Positions 44,359-53,381 of a stretch of 64,000 nucleotides of DNA are shown here, one piece after another. Source of the DNA: Candidatus Scybalocola faecavium (GTDB taxonomy: Bacteria > Bacillota > Clostridia > Lachnospirales > Lachnospiraceae). Below the pieces are notes generated by a model. The model was not told the origin of the DNA. It made no database searches and saw only the letters and a list, made by a program, of their open reading frames with translations. Numbering within the stretch: position 1 is the first letter of the stretch; each line of letters opens with the position of its first letter. Where the stretch lies: contig DVFP01000025.1 in the NCBI GenBank assembly GCA_018713145.1, positions 62,001 through 126,000 on the forward strand, in the 5' to 3' direction. Position numbers and translations under genes: made by a program.

Positions 44359-45774
44359 TCAGTCCGGATTCTCATACTTGTATCCAAAGACAAATTGATC
44401 CTTTCCCTTTTTCTTTGCTTCATAAAGCAGCCGGTCCGCATGGCGGTACAATTCATCCAGGGTACAGTCCTTTTCCAGGGGAATCACACCGATACTGCAT
44501 GTCACTTTCATAGGCTCAGGAATAATATCCCTGATCCGTTCTTTCATCTGCTCAAGGGCCTTCTCTACCTCTTCTCTGGGTACAGGATCCGGAATAAAAG
44601 CAACAAACTCATCTCCGCCAAGGCGTCCAAACACACCTTTTCCTCTAAAAGCATCCTGAAGATTCTCGGCCACCGACTTAAGCACTTTGTCTCCTGTAGG
44701 ATGGCCAAAAGTATCATTAATCTCTTTAAAATGATCTACATCAAGAATCACAAAGCACCCGGGTATAGCCGGCAGAAAAGCTTTTGCATTTTTTAATAGC
44801 TGATTTCCCACATGAAAAAATTGACGGCGGCCAAGAAGACCGGTCAGGCCATCCAGTTTTGCTTCATAATATAGGAAATTAAAATTTTTCAAATACAGCA
44901 CAATGACCAATATAACGATCATAGCCAATGAGATCATGCCAAGCAAAAACTGGATCTGCAGATGCATCAGATCATAGGATATTTCCTCAGAAAGAGGAAT
45001 CTCATATTGAGCCATAACCGTTTCAATACGATTAGTAAAATATACGGCGACACTAAAGGACGCCAGGAGAACAAGAATGATCACCACCGCCAGGCTCCGT
45101 TTATTAGAAACTACGGTTGATTTCATCCGGTCTACCATATAGATGCGGGCTTCTATGTCTTTAAACCGTGAGGACTGGCAGATTTTATAGCATGACACTG
45201 TGATTATATTGGCAATAAACAGGAAGGGAATAAAATCCCACCGTAAAATATCGTCGGTTACATTAGCAATACCAAAACCTGCTTCCGGAAAAAACAGTCC
45301 CATGGTACTGTAGACCAATACTGTATGAATCGTTCTTCCTAAAGATGTTACTGTGATGATCCCAAGCAGCGGGTGGGGACATTTTTTAGCCCCATAATAC
45401 AGCCATCCCACGATCAATCCAAATAAGGTCCGGGTGCCTACGCTTAATAAAACGCTTTCCAGCGGCCTTCCGCTCATGATGGGGGAAAAGACCCCATCCC
45501 CTGCACCCACATAAAAGGCGGAAGCTTTCCACATAGATGCCAGGCCAAACACAGCTCCCACCAAGGCCGATTCCTTAGGTCCCATGATACAGCCGGCAAC
45601 AAGCACCGGAATGTAAACAAAGGTTAAGGATATAGGTTCTATGTGAATATATCCAAGGAAAGAAAAAGACATAAACAGTTCTACAGCAATCAGCGCTATT
45701 AAAAGATACCTGTCATTTCCTGATTTTTGCTTAGATCTTCTCAACACGCCTGACACTCCATCATCTCCCATCAC
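44359..45774 (-). CDS. Membrane diguanylate cyclase (GGDEF) with ECF-S-like sensor region
   Basis: This 471-residue protein has a hydrophobic N-terminal region of about five to six helices (residues about 22-195), another pair of helices around 225-290 and a C-terminal GGDEF domain (about 305-470). The active-site motif RLGGDEFVAF is intact, so it probably makes c-di-GMP; an RxxD inhibitory site was not established. The N-terminal stretch with VAGCIMGPKESALVGAVFGL resembles ECF-transporter S components, implying a ligand-binding sensor. The start is uncertain: GTG 45774 is the longest, and later ATG/GTG codons are possible. There is no PDE or c-di-GMP riboswitch nearby. Confidence 0.85.
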   Translation of the reverse strand: MMGDDGVSGVLRRSKQKSGNDRYLLIALIAVELFMSFSFLGYIHIEPISLTFVYIPVLVAGCIMGPKESALVGAVFGLASMWKASAFYVGAGDGVFSPIMSGRPLESVLLSVGTRTLFGLIVGWLYYGAKKCPHPLLGIITVTSLGRTIHTVLVYSTMGLFFPEAGFGIANVTDDILRWDFIPFLFIANIITVSCYKICQSSRFKDIEARIYMVDRMKSTVVSNKRSLAVVIILVLLASFSVAVYFTNRIETVMAQYEIPLSEEISYDLMHLQIQFLLGMISLAMIVILVIVLYLKNFNFLYYEAKLDGLTGLLGRRQFFHVGNQLLKNAKAFLPAIPGCFVILDVDHFKEINDTFGHPTGDKVLKSVAENLQDAFRGKGVFGRLGGDEFVAFIPDPVPREEVEKALEQMKERIRDIIPEPMKVTCSIGVIPLEKDCTLDELYRHADRLLYEAKKKGKDQFVFGYKYENPD

Positions 45775-45860
45775 TATGTCTATGATAGCTTACCAGCCAC
45801 AGACGTCAACAATAGATAATCCTCATACCACACAACCGAAGAAGATGAAAACAGAAGTCT

Positions 45861-45881
45861 GGCCGCTGTGTAAAAAGTAAC
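45861..45881 (-). repeat. Short copy of the GTTAC repeat family
   Basis: On the minus strand the sequence GTTACTTTTTACACAGC followed by GGCC matches 26111-26131 at 20 of 21 positions. It lies in the spacer before the LysR gene. The rest of that spacer shows only a weak -35/-10 pair. Confidence 0.6.
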
Positions 45882-45989
45882 GAACTGTTATACACAGAAT
45901 ATTGGAAAGAACCTGTAATTCTTGTAAAAAACCGGCTTTTGGATTAAACTATAAGGCAGAGAGTATATCCAAACATAAGGAGCCAAAAG

Positions 45990-46889
45990 ATGAATCTGAA
46001 TTTTGAATATTATAAAGTCTTTTATTATGTTTCTAAATATGGCAGTCTGACCCGGGCTGCCAGTGTCCTGATGACAAGCCAGCCGGCAGTGACCCGCACT
46101 ATCCACAACCTGGAAAACGAAATGGGATGCCGCTTGTTCATCCGGAGCAAAAACGGTGTTGAGCTGACCCCGGAAGGACGGATCTTTAACAAATATATCT
46201 CTGCGGCCTGCGCCCAGATCTTTAAAGGAGAAAATGCCCTTGCCGATATGATCAGCCTGGATAACGGCACCATTTGCATCAGCGCTACAGAAACAGCGCT
46301 CCATTGCTGCCTGTTTCAAGCTGTGGAGGATTTTAATAAACAATATCCAAATGTACAGTTTAAGCTGCTGAATAACAGCACTATCGACTCCATCCAGGCT
46401 TTAAAGGAAGGACGAATTGATATGGCTGTCGTTTCATCACTGCCCCACCAGATGGAAAGTCCCCTCAAGGTTAAGAAGCTGCAAAAATATCATGACGTTC
46501 TTATTGCCGGGCAAAAATACAAACACCTGAAAGAAACTCCGGCATCCTTAAAAGACCTGGCCGCTTATCCATGGATCAGCCTGACCTCCGATTCCATTAC
46601 CCGCAAACTTCTTGAGCAATATTTTAACGATCAGGGACTAACCTTTACCCCGGATATTGAACTGGCTACTACAGACATGATCCTTCTTGCCGTGCGCCAT
46701 AACCTGGGCATCGGTTTCATTCCGGAAGAATTTGCCTCCGAGGAAATCCGCAGGGAAACAGTTTTTCCCATATCCGTTAAAGAAAAGCTGCCCCACAGAA
46801 ACATCCTCCTTGTATATGATACAGAATATCCTCAAAGCATTGCCTCCAAAACCTTTCAAAATTTTCTGCTGTCCGGGGAATGGGCATGA
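45990..46889 (+). CDS. LysR-family transcriptional regulator
   Basis: This 299-residue protein has an N-terminal helix-turn-helix (YVSKYGSLTRAASVLMTSQP and VTRTIHNLENEMGCRLF) and a substrate-binding domain (residues about 90-295) with the LysR fold. AGGAGC precedes the ATG. It lies upstream of the phosphoketolase in the same direction with a 212-bp spacer that has its own promoter, so it may or may not regulate it. The inducer is unknown. Confidence 0.9.
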   Translation: MNLNFEYYKVFYYVSKYGSLTRAASVLMTSQPAVTRTIHNLENEMGCRLFIRSKNGVELTPEGRIFNKYISAACAQIFKGENALADMISLDNGTICISATETALHCCLFQAVEDFNKQYPNVQFKLLNNSTIDSIQALKEGRIDMAVVSSLPHQMESPLKVKKLQKYHDVLIAGQKYKHLKETPASLKDLAAYPWISLTSDSITRKLLEQYFNDQGLTFTPDIELATTDMILLAVRHNLGIGFIPEEFASEEIRRETVFPISVKEKLPHRNILLVYDTEYPQSIASKTFQNFLLSGEWA

Positions 46890-46972
46890 TCGTGAAAACA
46901 TACCGATTAAAAACGTCTTTTTTCTTCTTTGATCCATAAGTTTTTGATATGGATGCAATATAGAAAGTGTAT

Positions 46973-47001
46973 TTTACGGCATAATTCTTTCATGATATAA
47001 T
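46973..47001 (+). promoter_or_regulatory. Promoter of phosphoketolase
   Basis: TTTACG (46973-46978), a 17-nt spacer and TATAAT (46996-47001) are followed by a leader of about 95 nt. The leader has two small stems: AGGTT/AACCT (47023-47037) and GCAGCG/CGCTGC (47049-47073). Confidence 0.65.
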
Positions 47002-47101
47002 AAACATAGTTAATTATTTAACGAGGTTTTTGTAACCTGTCCATAAAAGCAGCGTCAAAGTTTGTGGCGCTGCCCTACAAACCAAAGAAAGAAGGATGAA
47101 C

Positions 47102-49483
47102 ATGCAAGAAAACACATGCCTTGAAAAGCAGCCATTGTGCCAGGAAATGCTGGAAAAAATGAACGCATATTGGCGGGCTGCCAACTACCTGTCTGCCGGA
47201 CAGCTTTATCTCCTGGACAATCCCCTGCTGAAGGAGCCTCTGACCATGGATCACATTAAGAAAAAGATCGTTGGCCACTGGGGCACCGTTCCCGGACAAA
47301 ACTTTGTTTACGTCCACTGCAATCGTGTCATTAAACGCTATGACCTGGATATGATCCTCCTGTCCGGTCCCGGACACGGCGGAAACTTCCTTATTGCAAA
47401 TACTTATCTGGATGGAAGCTACAGCGAGGTTTACCCGAATATCAGCCAGGATGAGGAAGGCATGAAGAAAATGTTCAAGCAGTTTTCATTCCCCTGCGGC
47501 GTGCCAAGCCACTGTGCTCCTGAAACTCCCGGCTCTATTAATGAAGGCGGTGAGCTGGGCTACTCGATCGCCCATGCTTTTGGCGCAGTATTTGATAACC
47601 CGGATCTGATCGCCACAGTTGTTGTGGGTGACGGTGAGGCAGAAACCGGACCTTTGGCAACCTCCTGGCAGTCCAACAAGTTTTTAAATCCCATGACTGA
47701 CGGAGCCGTTTTGCCTATCCTCCACTTAAACGGCTATAAGATCAGCAATCCTACCATCTTCTCCCGTATTTCCCATGAAGAGCTGGAAAGCTTCTTTAAG
47801 GGCTGCGGCTGGAAGCCTTACTTTGTAGAAGGCGATGATCCTATGACCATGCATAAGCTTATGGCTGAAACCATGGACACAGTTATTGAAGAGATCAAAG
47901 CCATCCAGAAAAATGCCCGGGAAAATAACGATCCGGAACGTCCGTTCTGGCCGATGATCGTTCTGCGCACACCAAAGGGCTGGACCGGTCCAAAGGTTGT
48001 TGACGGCAAGCAGATCGAAGGTTCCTTCCGGGCCCATCAGGTACCTTTAACTATGGAATCTCCGGAACATCTGGAGCTGTTAAAAGAATGGCTGGAAAGC
48101 TATCACGCTGAAGAGCTGTTTGATGAAAAGGGCCGTCTCATTCCTGAACTGGCAGAGCTGGCACCAAAAGGAAATGCCCGTCTTGGAGCCAATCCTCATG
48201 CCAACGGCGGTCTCCTGTTAAAGGATCTTCGCCTGCCTGACTTCCGGGATTACGGCATTAAAGTAGAGCCAGGTAAGACTAAGGCTCAGGATATGATCGA
48301 ACTGGGCGGCTATATCCGTGACATTTTCAAACTGAATGAAGAAAATCACAACTTCCGTATCTTCGGGCCGGATGAAAGCATGTCCAACCGTCTGTACAAA
48401 GTATTCGAAGCTCAGAACCGTGACTGGAACGCAGAGCTTTTAGACACCGATGAGTGTCTTGCCAGAAACGGACGGATCATGGATGGTATGCTCAGCGAGC
48501 ATATGTGCGAAGGCTGGCTGGAAGGCTATCTTCTGACCGGACGCCACGGATTTTTCGCCAGCTATGAGGCATTTATCCGTATCGTTGACTCTATGGCCGC
48601 ACAGCACGCAAAATGGCTGAAGGTTTGCAATCAGCTTTCCTGGAGACAGCCTATCGCATCCTTAAACTTTATCCTGACCTCCAACGTATGGCAGCAGGAC
48701 CACAACGGATTTACTCATCAGGATCCCGGTTTTCTGGATCACATTGCCAATAAAAAGGCAGACGTTGTCCGCATGTATCTGCCGCCGGATACAAACTGCC
48801 TCCTGTCCTGCTTTGACCACTGTATTAAGAGCAAAAACTATGTCAACGCCATCGTAGCCTCCAAACACCCAAGCTGCCAGTGGCTGTCCATGGAACAGGC
48901 AGTTAAGCACTGCACCCAGGGTATCGGTATCTGGGACTGGGCAAGCAATGACTGCGGTGAAGAGCCGGATCTTGTTATGGCTTGCTGCGGTGACACACCC
49001 ACCCTTGAGACTATGGCTGCTGTTACCATTCTCCGGGATGAAATGCCTGAGCTTAAGATCCGTGTTGTCAATGTCGTTGACTTGTTTAAGATGCAGTCTG
49101 ATCGTAAGCATCCTCACGGTCTCAGCGATGCAGAATATGATATGATCTTTACGAAAAACAGACCTATCATTTTTGCATTCCACGGCTACCCAACGCTGAT
49201 CCACGAGCTGACCTATGAACGTACAAACCACAACATCTCCGTTCACGGCTATCAGGAGGAAGGTACGATCACCACACCATTTGATATGCGTGTTCAGAAC
49301 CAGATCGACCGTTTCAATCTGGTTAAGGATGCCATCCTTCATCTGCCTGAACTGGGCAACAGAGGTTCTCATCTTATCCAGAAGATGAACGACAAGCTTA
49401 TTGAGCATAAACAGTACATTGCCGAATACGGCCAGGATCTGGAAGAGATCCGCAACTGGGAATGGCATGTTCCTGAAAAATAA
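47102..49483 (+). CDS. xfp: Xylulose 5-phosphate/fructose 6-phosphate phosphoketolase
   Basis: This 793-residue TPP enzyme splits xylulose 5-phosphate (and usually fructose 6-phosphate) to acetyl phosphate and an aldose phosphate. Visible markers are [24 protein letters not shown], the TPP motif [14 protein letters not shown] and [15 protein letters not shown]. Length is right for the Bifidobacterium-type family. ATG 47102 is preferred, since AAGAAGG lies 6 nt upstream; ATG 47096 is nearly on top of it. It has its own promoter and a strong terminator, so it is probably monocistronic. Codon use looks that of a highly expressed gene. Confidence 0.96.
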   Translation: MQENTCLEKQPLCQEMLEKMNAYWRAANYLSAGQLYLLDNPLLKEPLTMDHIKKKIVGHWGTVPGQNFVYVHCNRVIKRYDLDMILLSGPGHGGNFLIANTYLDGSYSEVYPNISQDEEGMKKMFKQFSFPCGVPSHCAPETPGSINEGGELGYSIAHAFGAVFDNPDLIATVVVGDGEAETGPLATSWQSNKFLNPMTDGAVLPILHLNGYKISNPTIFSRISHEELESFFKGCGWKPYFVEGDDPMTMHKLMAETMDTVIEEIKAIQKNARENNDPERPFWPMIVLRTPKGWTGPKVVDGKQIEGSFRAHQVPLTMESPEHLELLKEWLESYHAEELFDEKGRLIPELAELAPKGNARLGANPHANGGLLLKDLRLPDFRDYGIKVEPGKTKAQDMIELGGYIRDIFKLNEENHNFRIFGPDESMSNRLYKVFEAQNRDWNAELLDTDECLARNGRIMDGMLSEHMCEGWLEGYLLTGRHGFFASYEAFIRIVDSMAAQHAKWLKVCNQLSWRQPIASLNFILTSNVWQQDHNGFTHQDPGFLDHIANKKADVVRMYLPPDTNCLLSCFDHCIKSKNYVNAIVASKHPSCQWLSMEQAVKHCTQGIGIWDWASNDCGEEPDLVMACCGDTPTLETMAAVTILRDEMPELKIRVVNVVDLFKMQSDRKHPHGLSDAEYDMIFTKNRPIIFAFHGYPTLIHELTYERTNHNISVHGYQEEGTITTPFDMRVQNQIDRFNLVKDAILHLPELGNRGSHLIQKMNDKLIEHKQYIAEYGQDLEEIRNWEWHVPEK

Positions 49484-49540
49484 TTTCTAAAAACCTGCGG
49501 CCATACTTTCACCGGTAAAATGGTGTTCCCTTCGGCCACA

Positions 49541-49587
49541 GCAAACAGGCGCTGATCCGATTTGGTTCAGCGCCTGTTTGCTTTTTT
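49541..49587 (+). terminator. Intrinsic terminator of phosphoketolase
   Basis: GCAAACAGGCGCTG and CAGCGCCTGTTTGC pair perfectly over 14 bp around a 13-nt loop, followed by TTTTTT. Confidence 0.92.
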
Positions 49588-49613
49588 CATATTCCATTTT
49601 CATATTCCATGCA

Positions 49614-50939
49614 CTACAATCTGTCTCGGATCCTTCGCCACAAAATAACCGATAAAATCACAGCAATATAATCGGTAATGGACTGTCCCAGGATCACCCC
49701 GTTTAAACCAAACAAAGCACGCAGCAGATACAGCAGCGGGATCAACAGGATTCCCTGGCGCAGGACAGAAAGTACCGTAGCCGGGAAAGCATGGCCTACA
49801 GACTGCATGCAGTTCATATTAACAAACAGCAGTCCGATCACTGGTCCGGAAAGCATATAAGCCACCAGCATTTCAACACCATAACTGACTACATTGTCAT
49901 CACTGATAAAAAGCCGGATGATCGGCTCTCTCAAGATAAAGTATAAAGCAGTTGCCACAATACCGGTAATCAGGCAGCACTTTTTGGTAAAGCTTTCCAC
50001 CTGTCTGAAACGGGCCATATTTCCGGAGCCATAATTATATCCAAGCAAAGGCTGTACGCCATTGGCCAGACCCATTTGAAGAAAGGTAATAAACATATTC
50101 GCCTTAAAAACAATGCCGATTGCTGCCACCGGATCATTTCCGTATACTACAAGCAGCTGGTTCAGCACAATGGTGGACACGCTCATCAAAGCTGAAAATA
50201 TCGCTGTAGGCAGTCCGCAGGCACAGGTTCTTTTCAGAATACCCTGACCCACAGTAAAATACTTCCAGTGAATGGAAAGTACACGGCGTTTTTTCAGAAA
50301 ATACCACAGATAGTAAGCGCTGGCAAGCACATTTCCAATGGTCGTGGCAATAGCCGCCCCAGCAGTACCCTGATCCAGCACAGAAATAAATATAGGATCC
50401 AGCACAATATTGGCAATGGTTCCGATCATACTTCCAATCATGGCTTCCCTGCTGGCCCCTTCCGCCCGGACGATAAAGCTGGCCGCAGCGGACCAAATGA
50501 TAAACGGTGCGCCATAGGAAATATGGAAAGTATAGCCTTTGGCAAATTCATAGGTCTGCTCATTTGCCCCAAACAGCGTAAGGATAGGGTTCATAAAAAT
50601 AATCAACACTGCGGCAAAAATGATTCCTATGATCAAAGACCCCTAAGTAACAAAGGCAGACGTTTTTTTTGCCCTAAGATCATTTTTTTCTCCTAAAGCT
50701 ACAGACAGAACAGCGCTGCCGCCCATGCCCAGCATATTTGCAAAGGCCATCATCAAAATAAAAATAGGATTTGTCAGGCTCACCGCCGCTACCTGTAAAG
50801 GATCCCCGGTCTGCCCCACAAAAAATGTGTCCGCCATATTGTACACCACAGTCACAAGACTGCTGATCACACTGGGGATGGCCATTTTAGCAACAGCCTT
50901 TGAGATTTTCATTTTCCCCATTAATTCATGCTCATCCAT
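49614..50939 (-). pseudogene. MATE-family multidrug efflux transporter interrupted by one in-frame TAG
   Basis: Frame-continuous sequence from ATG 50939 to 49614 encodes about 441 codons of a MATE-type exporter, the normal length. It opens KISKAVAKMAIPSVISSLV and runs on with YNMADTFFVGQTGD, the typical MATE start. The TAG at 50643-50645 lies after residue 98 (AFVT, stop, GSLIIGII) and the same frame continues without a shift. The two pieces alone would be 98 and 340 residues, the second starting at a TTG with no clear ribosome site. AAAGGAG precedes the true ATG. This looks like a recent nonsense change, or a sequencing error, or a suppressed stop; there are no other lesions. Confidence 0.88.
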
Positions 50940-50969
50940 AATGTCACTCCTTTAAATCGCTTTAAATCT

Positions 50970-50998
50970 ATTGTAACAGGATGACAGAATTTTCGCAA
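50970..50998 (-). promoter_or_regulatory. Promoter of the MATE gene
   Basis: On the minus strand TTGCGA (50993-50998), a 17-nt spacer and TACAAT (50970-50975) lie about 31 nt before the ATG. A working promoter in front of a broken gene suggests the lesion is recent. Confidence 0.6.
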
Positions 50999-51008
50999 TG
51001 TTCAGTCA

Positions 51009-51170
51009 TTATTTTCCCTTTGCGTCTATAACCAAATCCCCGGAAGCCTCCTCAAAAACAGGGGCCAGGGCCTTGCGGGGACCGCAGAAGGTGCCGTAAA
51101 AATCCACTCCCCCGTAATCAGTATCCAAAAGCTCATCAAATGTTTTTACTGTTGCTTCACACACTGCCAT
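51009..51170 (-). CDS. Truncated thioredoxin-like protein (53 residues) with CGPR active site
   Basis: A short frame from ATG 51170, with GGAGG about 13 nt upstream, encodes 53 residues. VDFYGTFCGPRKALAPVFEE clearly matches the thioredoxin active-site helix, with Arg in place of the second Cys of CGPC. The usual second half of the fold is missing: the frame ends after DLVIDAKGK. This looks like a decayed thioredoxin remnant or a small single-cysteine derivative. It lies 61 bp downstream of metY on the same strand. Confidence 0.55.
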   Translation of the reverse strand: MAVCEATVKTFDELLDTDYGGVDFYGTFCGPRKALAPVFEEASGDLVIDAKGK

Positions 51171-51231
51171 GCCTTACGCCTCCGCAAGTTTGCGGATCTC
51201 TCTATAACAATCGGTCGGATCCCGGTTTTCT

Positions 51232-52530
51232 CTATATTTTACAGGATTTAAACCCTTCCTCCAGATCCAGTAAAATGTCATCAATATTTTCCGTACCTAT
51301 GGATAAACGGATCGTATTGGGACGGATGCCCTGGTCTAAAAGTTCCTCTGGCGTACACTGGCTGTGGGTGGTGGTGGCCGGATGGATCACCAGGGATTTC
51401 ACATCAGCCACATTGGCCAGAAGAGAAAAAAGCTGCAAATGATCAATAAATTCCTGAGCCACATGGCTATCACCCTTAATATCAAAAGTAAAAATAGAGC
51501 CGCCCCCATTAGGGAAATATTTTTCATACAGGGCCTTTTGGACCGGATCCTTTGTCACTAAAGGATGATGCACCTGTTCTACCTGGGGATGCTGATCTAA
51601 ATATTTTACCACCTTCAGGGCATTTTCCACATGCCGCTCCACTCTTAAAGATAAGGTTTCCAAGCCCTGAAGGAACAAAAATGCATGGAATGGGGATACT
51701 GCCGCTCCCATATCCCGGAGCAGGATAGCCCGGATCCGGGTGACAAAGGGAGCGTCCTTTGCCGCCTGGGTAAAGCATATGCCATGATAGCATGGATCCG
51801 GCTGTGTCAAAACCGGGAATTTCCCGGAGGCCTCCCAGTCAAACTTTCCGCTGTCTACGATCACACCGCCGATGGCTGTGCCGTGTCCGCCGATAAACTT
51901 TGTCGCTGAATGAACCACAATGTCTGCCCCATATTCTATGGGACGCACTAAATAGGGGGTGGCAAAAGTATTATCCACCACCAGGGGAATATGATGGTCA
52001 TGGGCGATCTTTGCCACAGACTCAATATCTGTCACATCTGAATTGGGATTTCCAAGAGTTTCCGCGAAAATCCCTTTTGTATTTTCCTGTATGGCGTTTT
52101 CCACAGCCTTCAGATCCGAAATATCCACAAAGGTAGCCGTGATCCCGTACTGAGGCAGTGTATGAGCCAAAAGATTATAGGAGCCGCCATAAATATTTTT
52201 GGCTGCTACAATATGACCGCCGTTTTGGGCAAGATTTTGGATCGTATAGGTGATCGCCGCTGCGCCGGAGGCTGTTGCCACAGCAGCCGCGCCCCCTTCT
52301 AACGCCGCCATCCGCTCTTCAAAAACTGCCTGGGTAGGATTGGTAAGCCTTCCGTAAATATTTCCCCCGCTTTTTAAGGCAAATCGTGCCGCAGCATCTT
52401 CACAGCTGTGAAACACATAGGAAGAGGTTTGATAAATAGGTACGGCTCTCGCGTCTGTTGCCGGGTCCGGAAGTTCCTGGCCGGCATGAAGCTGTAAAGT
52501 TTCAAATTTATACTGTCTTTTATTTTCCAT
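51232..52530 (-). CDS. metY: O-acetylhomoserine aminocarboxypropyltransferase (sulfhydrylase)
   Basis: This 432-residue PLP enzyme of the Cys/Met metabolism family adds sulfide to O-acetylhomoserine to make homocysteine. The PLP Lys is in SATKFIGGHGTAIGG. The opening YKFETLQLHAGQ and ending DLEEGFKSCKI and the length fit MetY rather than the shorter cystathionine enzymes. It lies downstream of an Rrf2 regulator, with its own consensus promoter. No SAM riboswitch or T-box is visible in the leader. Confidence 0.92.
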   Translation of the reverse strand: MENKRQYKFETLQLHAGQELPDPATDARAVPIYQTSSYVFHSCEDAAARFALKSGGNIYGRLTNPTQAVFEERMAALEGGAAAVATASGAAAITYTIQNLAQNGGHIVAAKNIYGGSYNLLAHTLPQYGITATFVDISDLKAVENAIQENTKGIFAETLGNPNSDVTDIESVAKIAHDHHIPLVVDNTFATPYLVRPIEYGADIVVHSATKFIGGHGTAIGGVIVDSGKFDWEASGKFPVLTQPDPCYHGICFTQAAKDAPFVTRIRAILLRDMGAAVSPFHAFLFLQGLETLSLRVERHVENALKVVKYLDQHPQVEQVHHPLVTKDPVQKALYEKYFPNGGGSIFTFDIKGDSHVAQEFIDHLQLFSLLANVADVKSLVIHPATTTHSQCTPEELLDQGIRPNTIRLSIGTENIDDILLDLEEGFKSCKI

Positions 52531-52626
52531 ATGCGTTTTCCTTTTGTCACTGTTCCGGCATGAACAGCGACCTCCTTTCTGATCTATTTTCCTACTGTTT
52601 TGATAGGATTAATATGTTTAGAGATG

Positions 52627-52655
52627 ATTATACGCATACAAATAAATTCTGTCAA
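52627..52655 (-). promoter_or_regulatory. Consensus promoter of metY overlapping the rrf2 stop
   Basis: On the minus strand TTGACA (52650-52655), a 17-nt spacer and TATAAT (52627-52632) match the sigma-A consensus at every position. The -35 covers the stop codon of the regulator. A GTCACTGTTCCGGC/GAACAGCGAC hairpin lies in the leader. Confidence 0.88.
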
Positions 52656-53068
52656 TACATTTTTATGTTTTTTGTCAGATCCTCCAGGGTCACGCTGTCA
52701 ACATAATCATTGATCACCTGCCATAAGCCTTCCCAAAATGAAACCGTTGTACACTGGTCTTTATGGGTACATGTGTTGGGAGATTCTTCAATACAGGGAA
52801 TAGGCGCCAGGCTGCCTTCTGTCGTTCTTAAAATCTGTCCTGCCGTATAGCTTTCCGGATCCCGGGCCAGCCTATATCCTCCGTTATTTCCCCGGCAGCT
52901 TTTCACATACCCGGCCCGTGTCAAAAGGGGCATGATCTGTTCCATATATTTAAGGGTAATCCCCTGTCTTTTTGCAATTTCCTTCAAAGGGATAAAGCCA
53001 TCCTCACGATGCATGGCCAGATCCGCCATAATGCGAAGGGCATAGCGGCCCTTAGTTGAAACTCTCAT
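52652..53068 (-). CDS. Rrf2-family transcriptional regulator (CymR/IscR type)
   Basis: This 138-residue regulator has the family start MRVSTKGRYALRIMADLA and a winged-helix domain with LKEIAKRQGITLKYMEQI and GNNGGYRLARDPE. Three cysteines in CIEESPNTCTHKDQC, in IscR-like spacing (C-x7-C-x5-C), could bind an iron-sulfur cluster, unlike B. subtilis CymR. It sits directly upstream of metY, suggesting control of sulfur assimilation; this is inferred from position and family. Confidence 0.9.
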   Translation of the reverse strand: MRVSTKGRYALRIMADLAMHREDGFIPLKEIAKRQGITLKYMEQIMPLLTRAGYVKSCRGNNGGYRLARDPESYTAGQILRTTEGSLAPIPCIEESPNTCTHKDQCTTVSFWEGLWQVINDYVDSVTLEDLTKNIKMY

Positions 53069-53101
53069 TTTTCTCCGCCTTTCCTGAAAAAATATGATCC
53101 A

Positions 53102-53170
53102 AAGTCATGTCTGTCCGCCCAAGGGCAGCTTTATGACTTCTTGACCCATGTGTCATCATTGTATCAAAAA
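53102..53170 (-). repeat. Extended -10/stem-loop element upstream of rrf2
   Basis: On the minus strand an extended -10 TGATACAAT (53158-53166) is followed by GATGACACATGGGTCAAG and then the stem-loop AAGTCAT...ATGACTT (53102-53139). The 23 bases at 53141-53163 match 35025-35047 at 22 positions; a stem-loop follows in both copies. Together with the next promoter it occupies most of the 313-bp spacer; the remainder shows nothing further. Confidence 0.65.
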
Positions 53171-53258
53171 ATGGAGAAAATGCCAACTCAGTAAACAGAG
53201 GCGGGATAGGATCCCCATGCCCTCCGGCTGTTCATCTAAAAAGCTGTGCCTTCATGCC

Positions 53259-53287
53259 TTGTGAATCTGAAAAAAATACGTTATAAT
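53259..53287 (+). promoter_or_regulatory. Promoter of the sugar ABC importer operon
   Basis: TTGTGA (53259-53264), a 17-nt spacer and TATAAT (53282-53287) lie about 95 nt before the ATPase gene. Confidence 0.7.
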
Positions 53288-53381
53288 CTTAACCATGGAA
53301 ATGCGTGCGCCGACACGCCAAAAAGCTTTTGTCAGATAAATACCAGAAGCTTTAAAAACCAATGTTTAGGAGATAGCCATT

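Noticed and set aside
48662-49468. Long 268-codon open frame antisense to phosphoketolase
   Set aside because: It lies wholly inside a strongly conserved gene on the other strand, has no ribosome site and no family features.
52531-52626. SAM riboswitch or T-box before metY
   Set aside because: The leader is too short and lacks the conserved cores; only a small hairpin is present.
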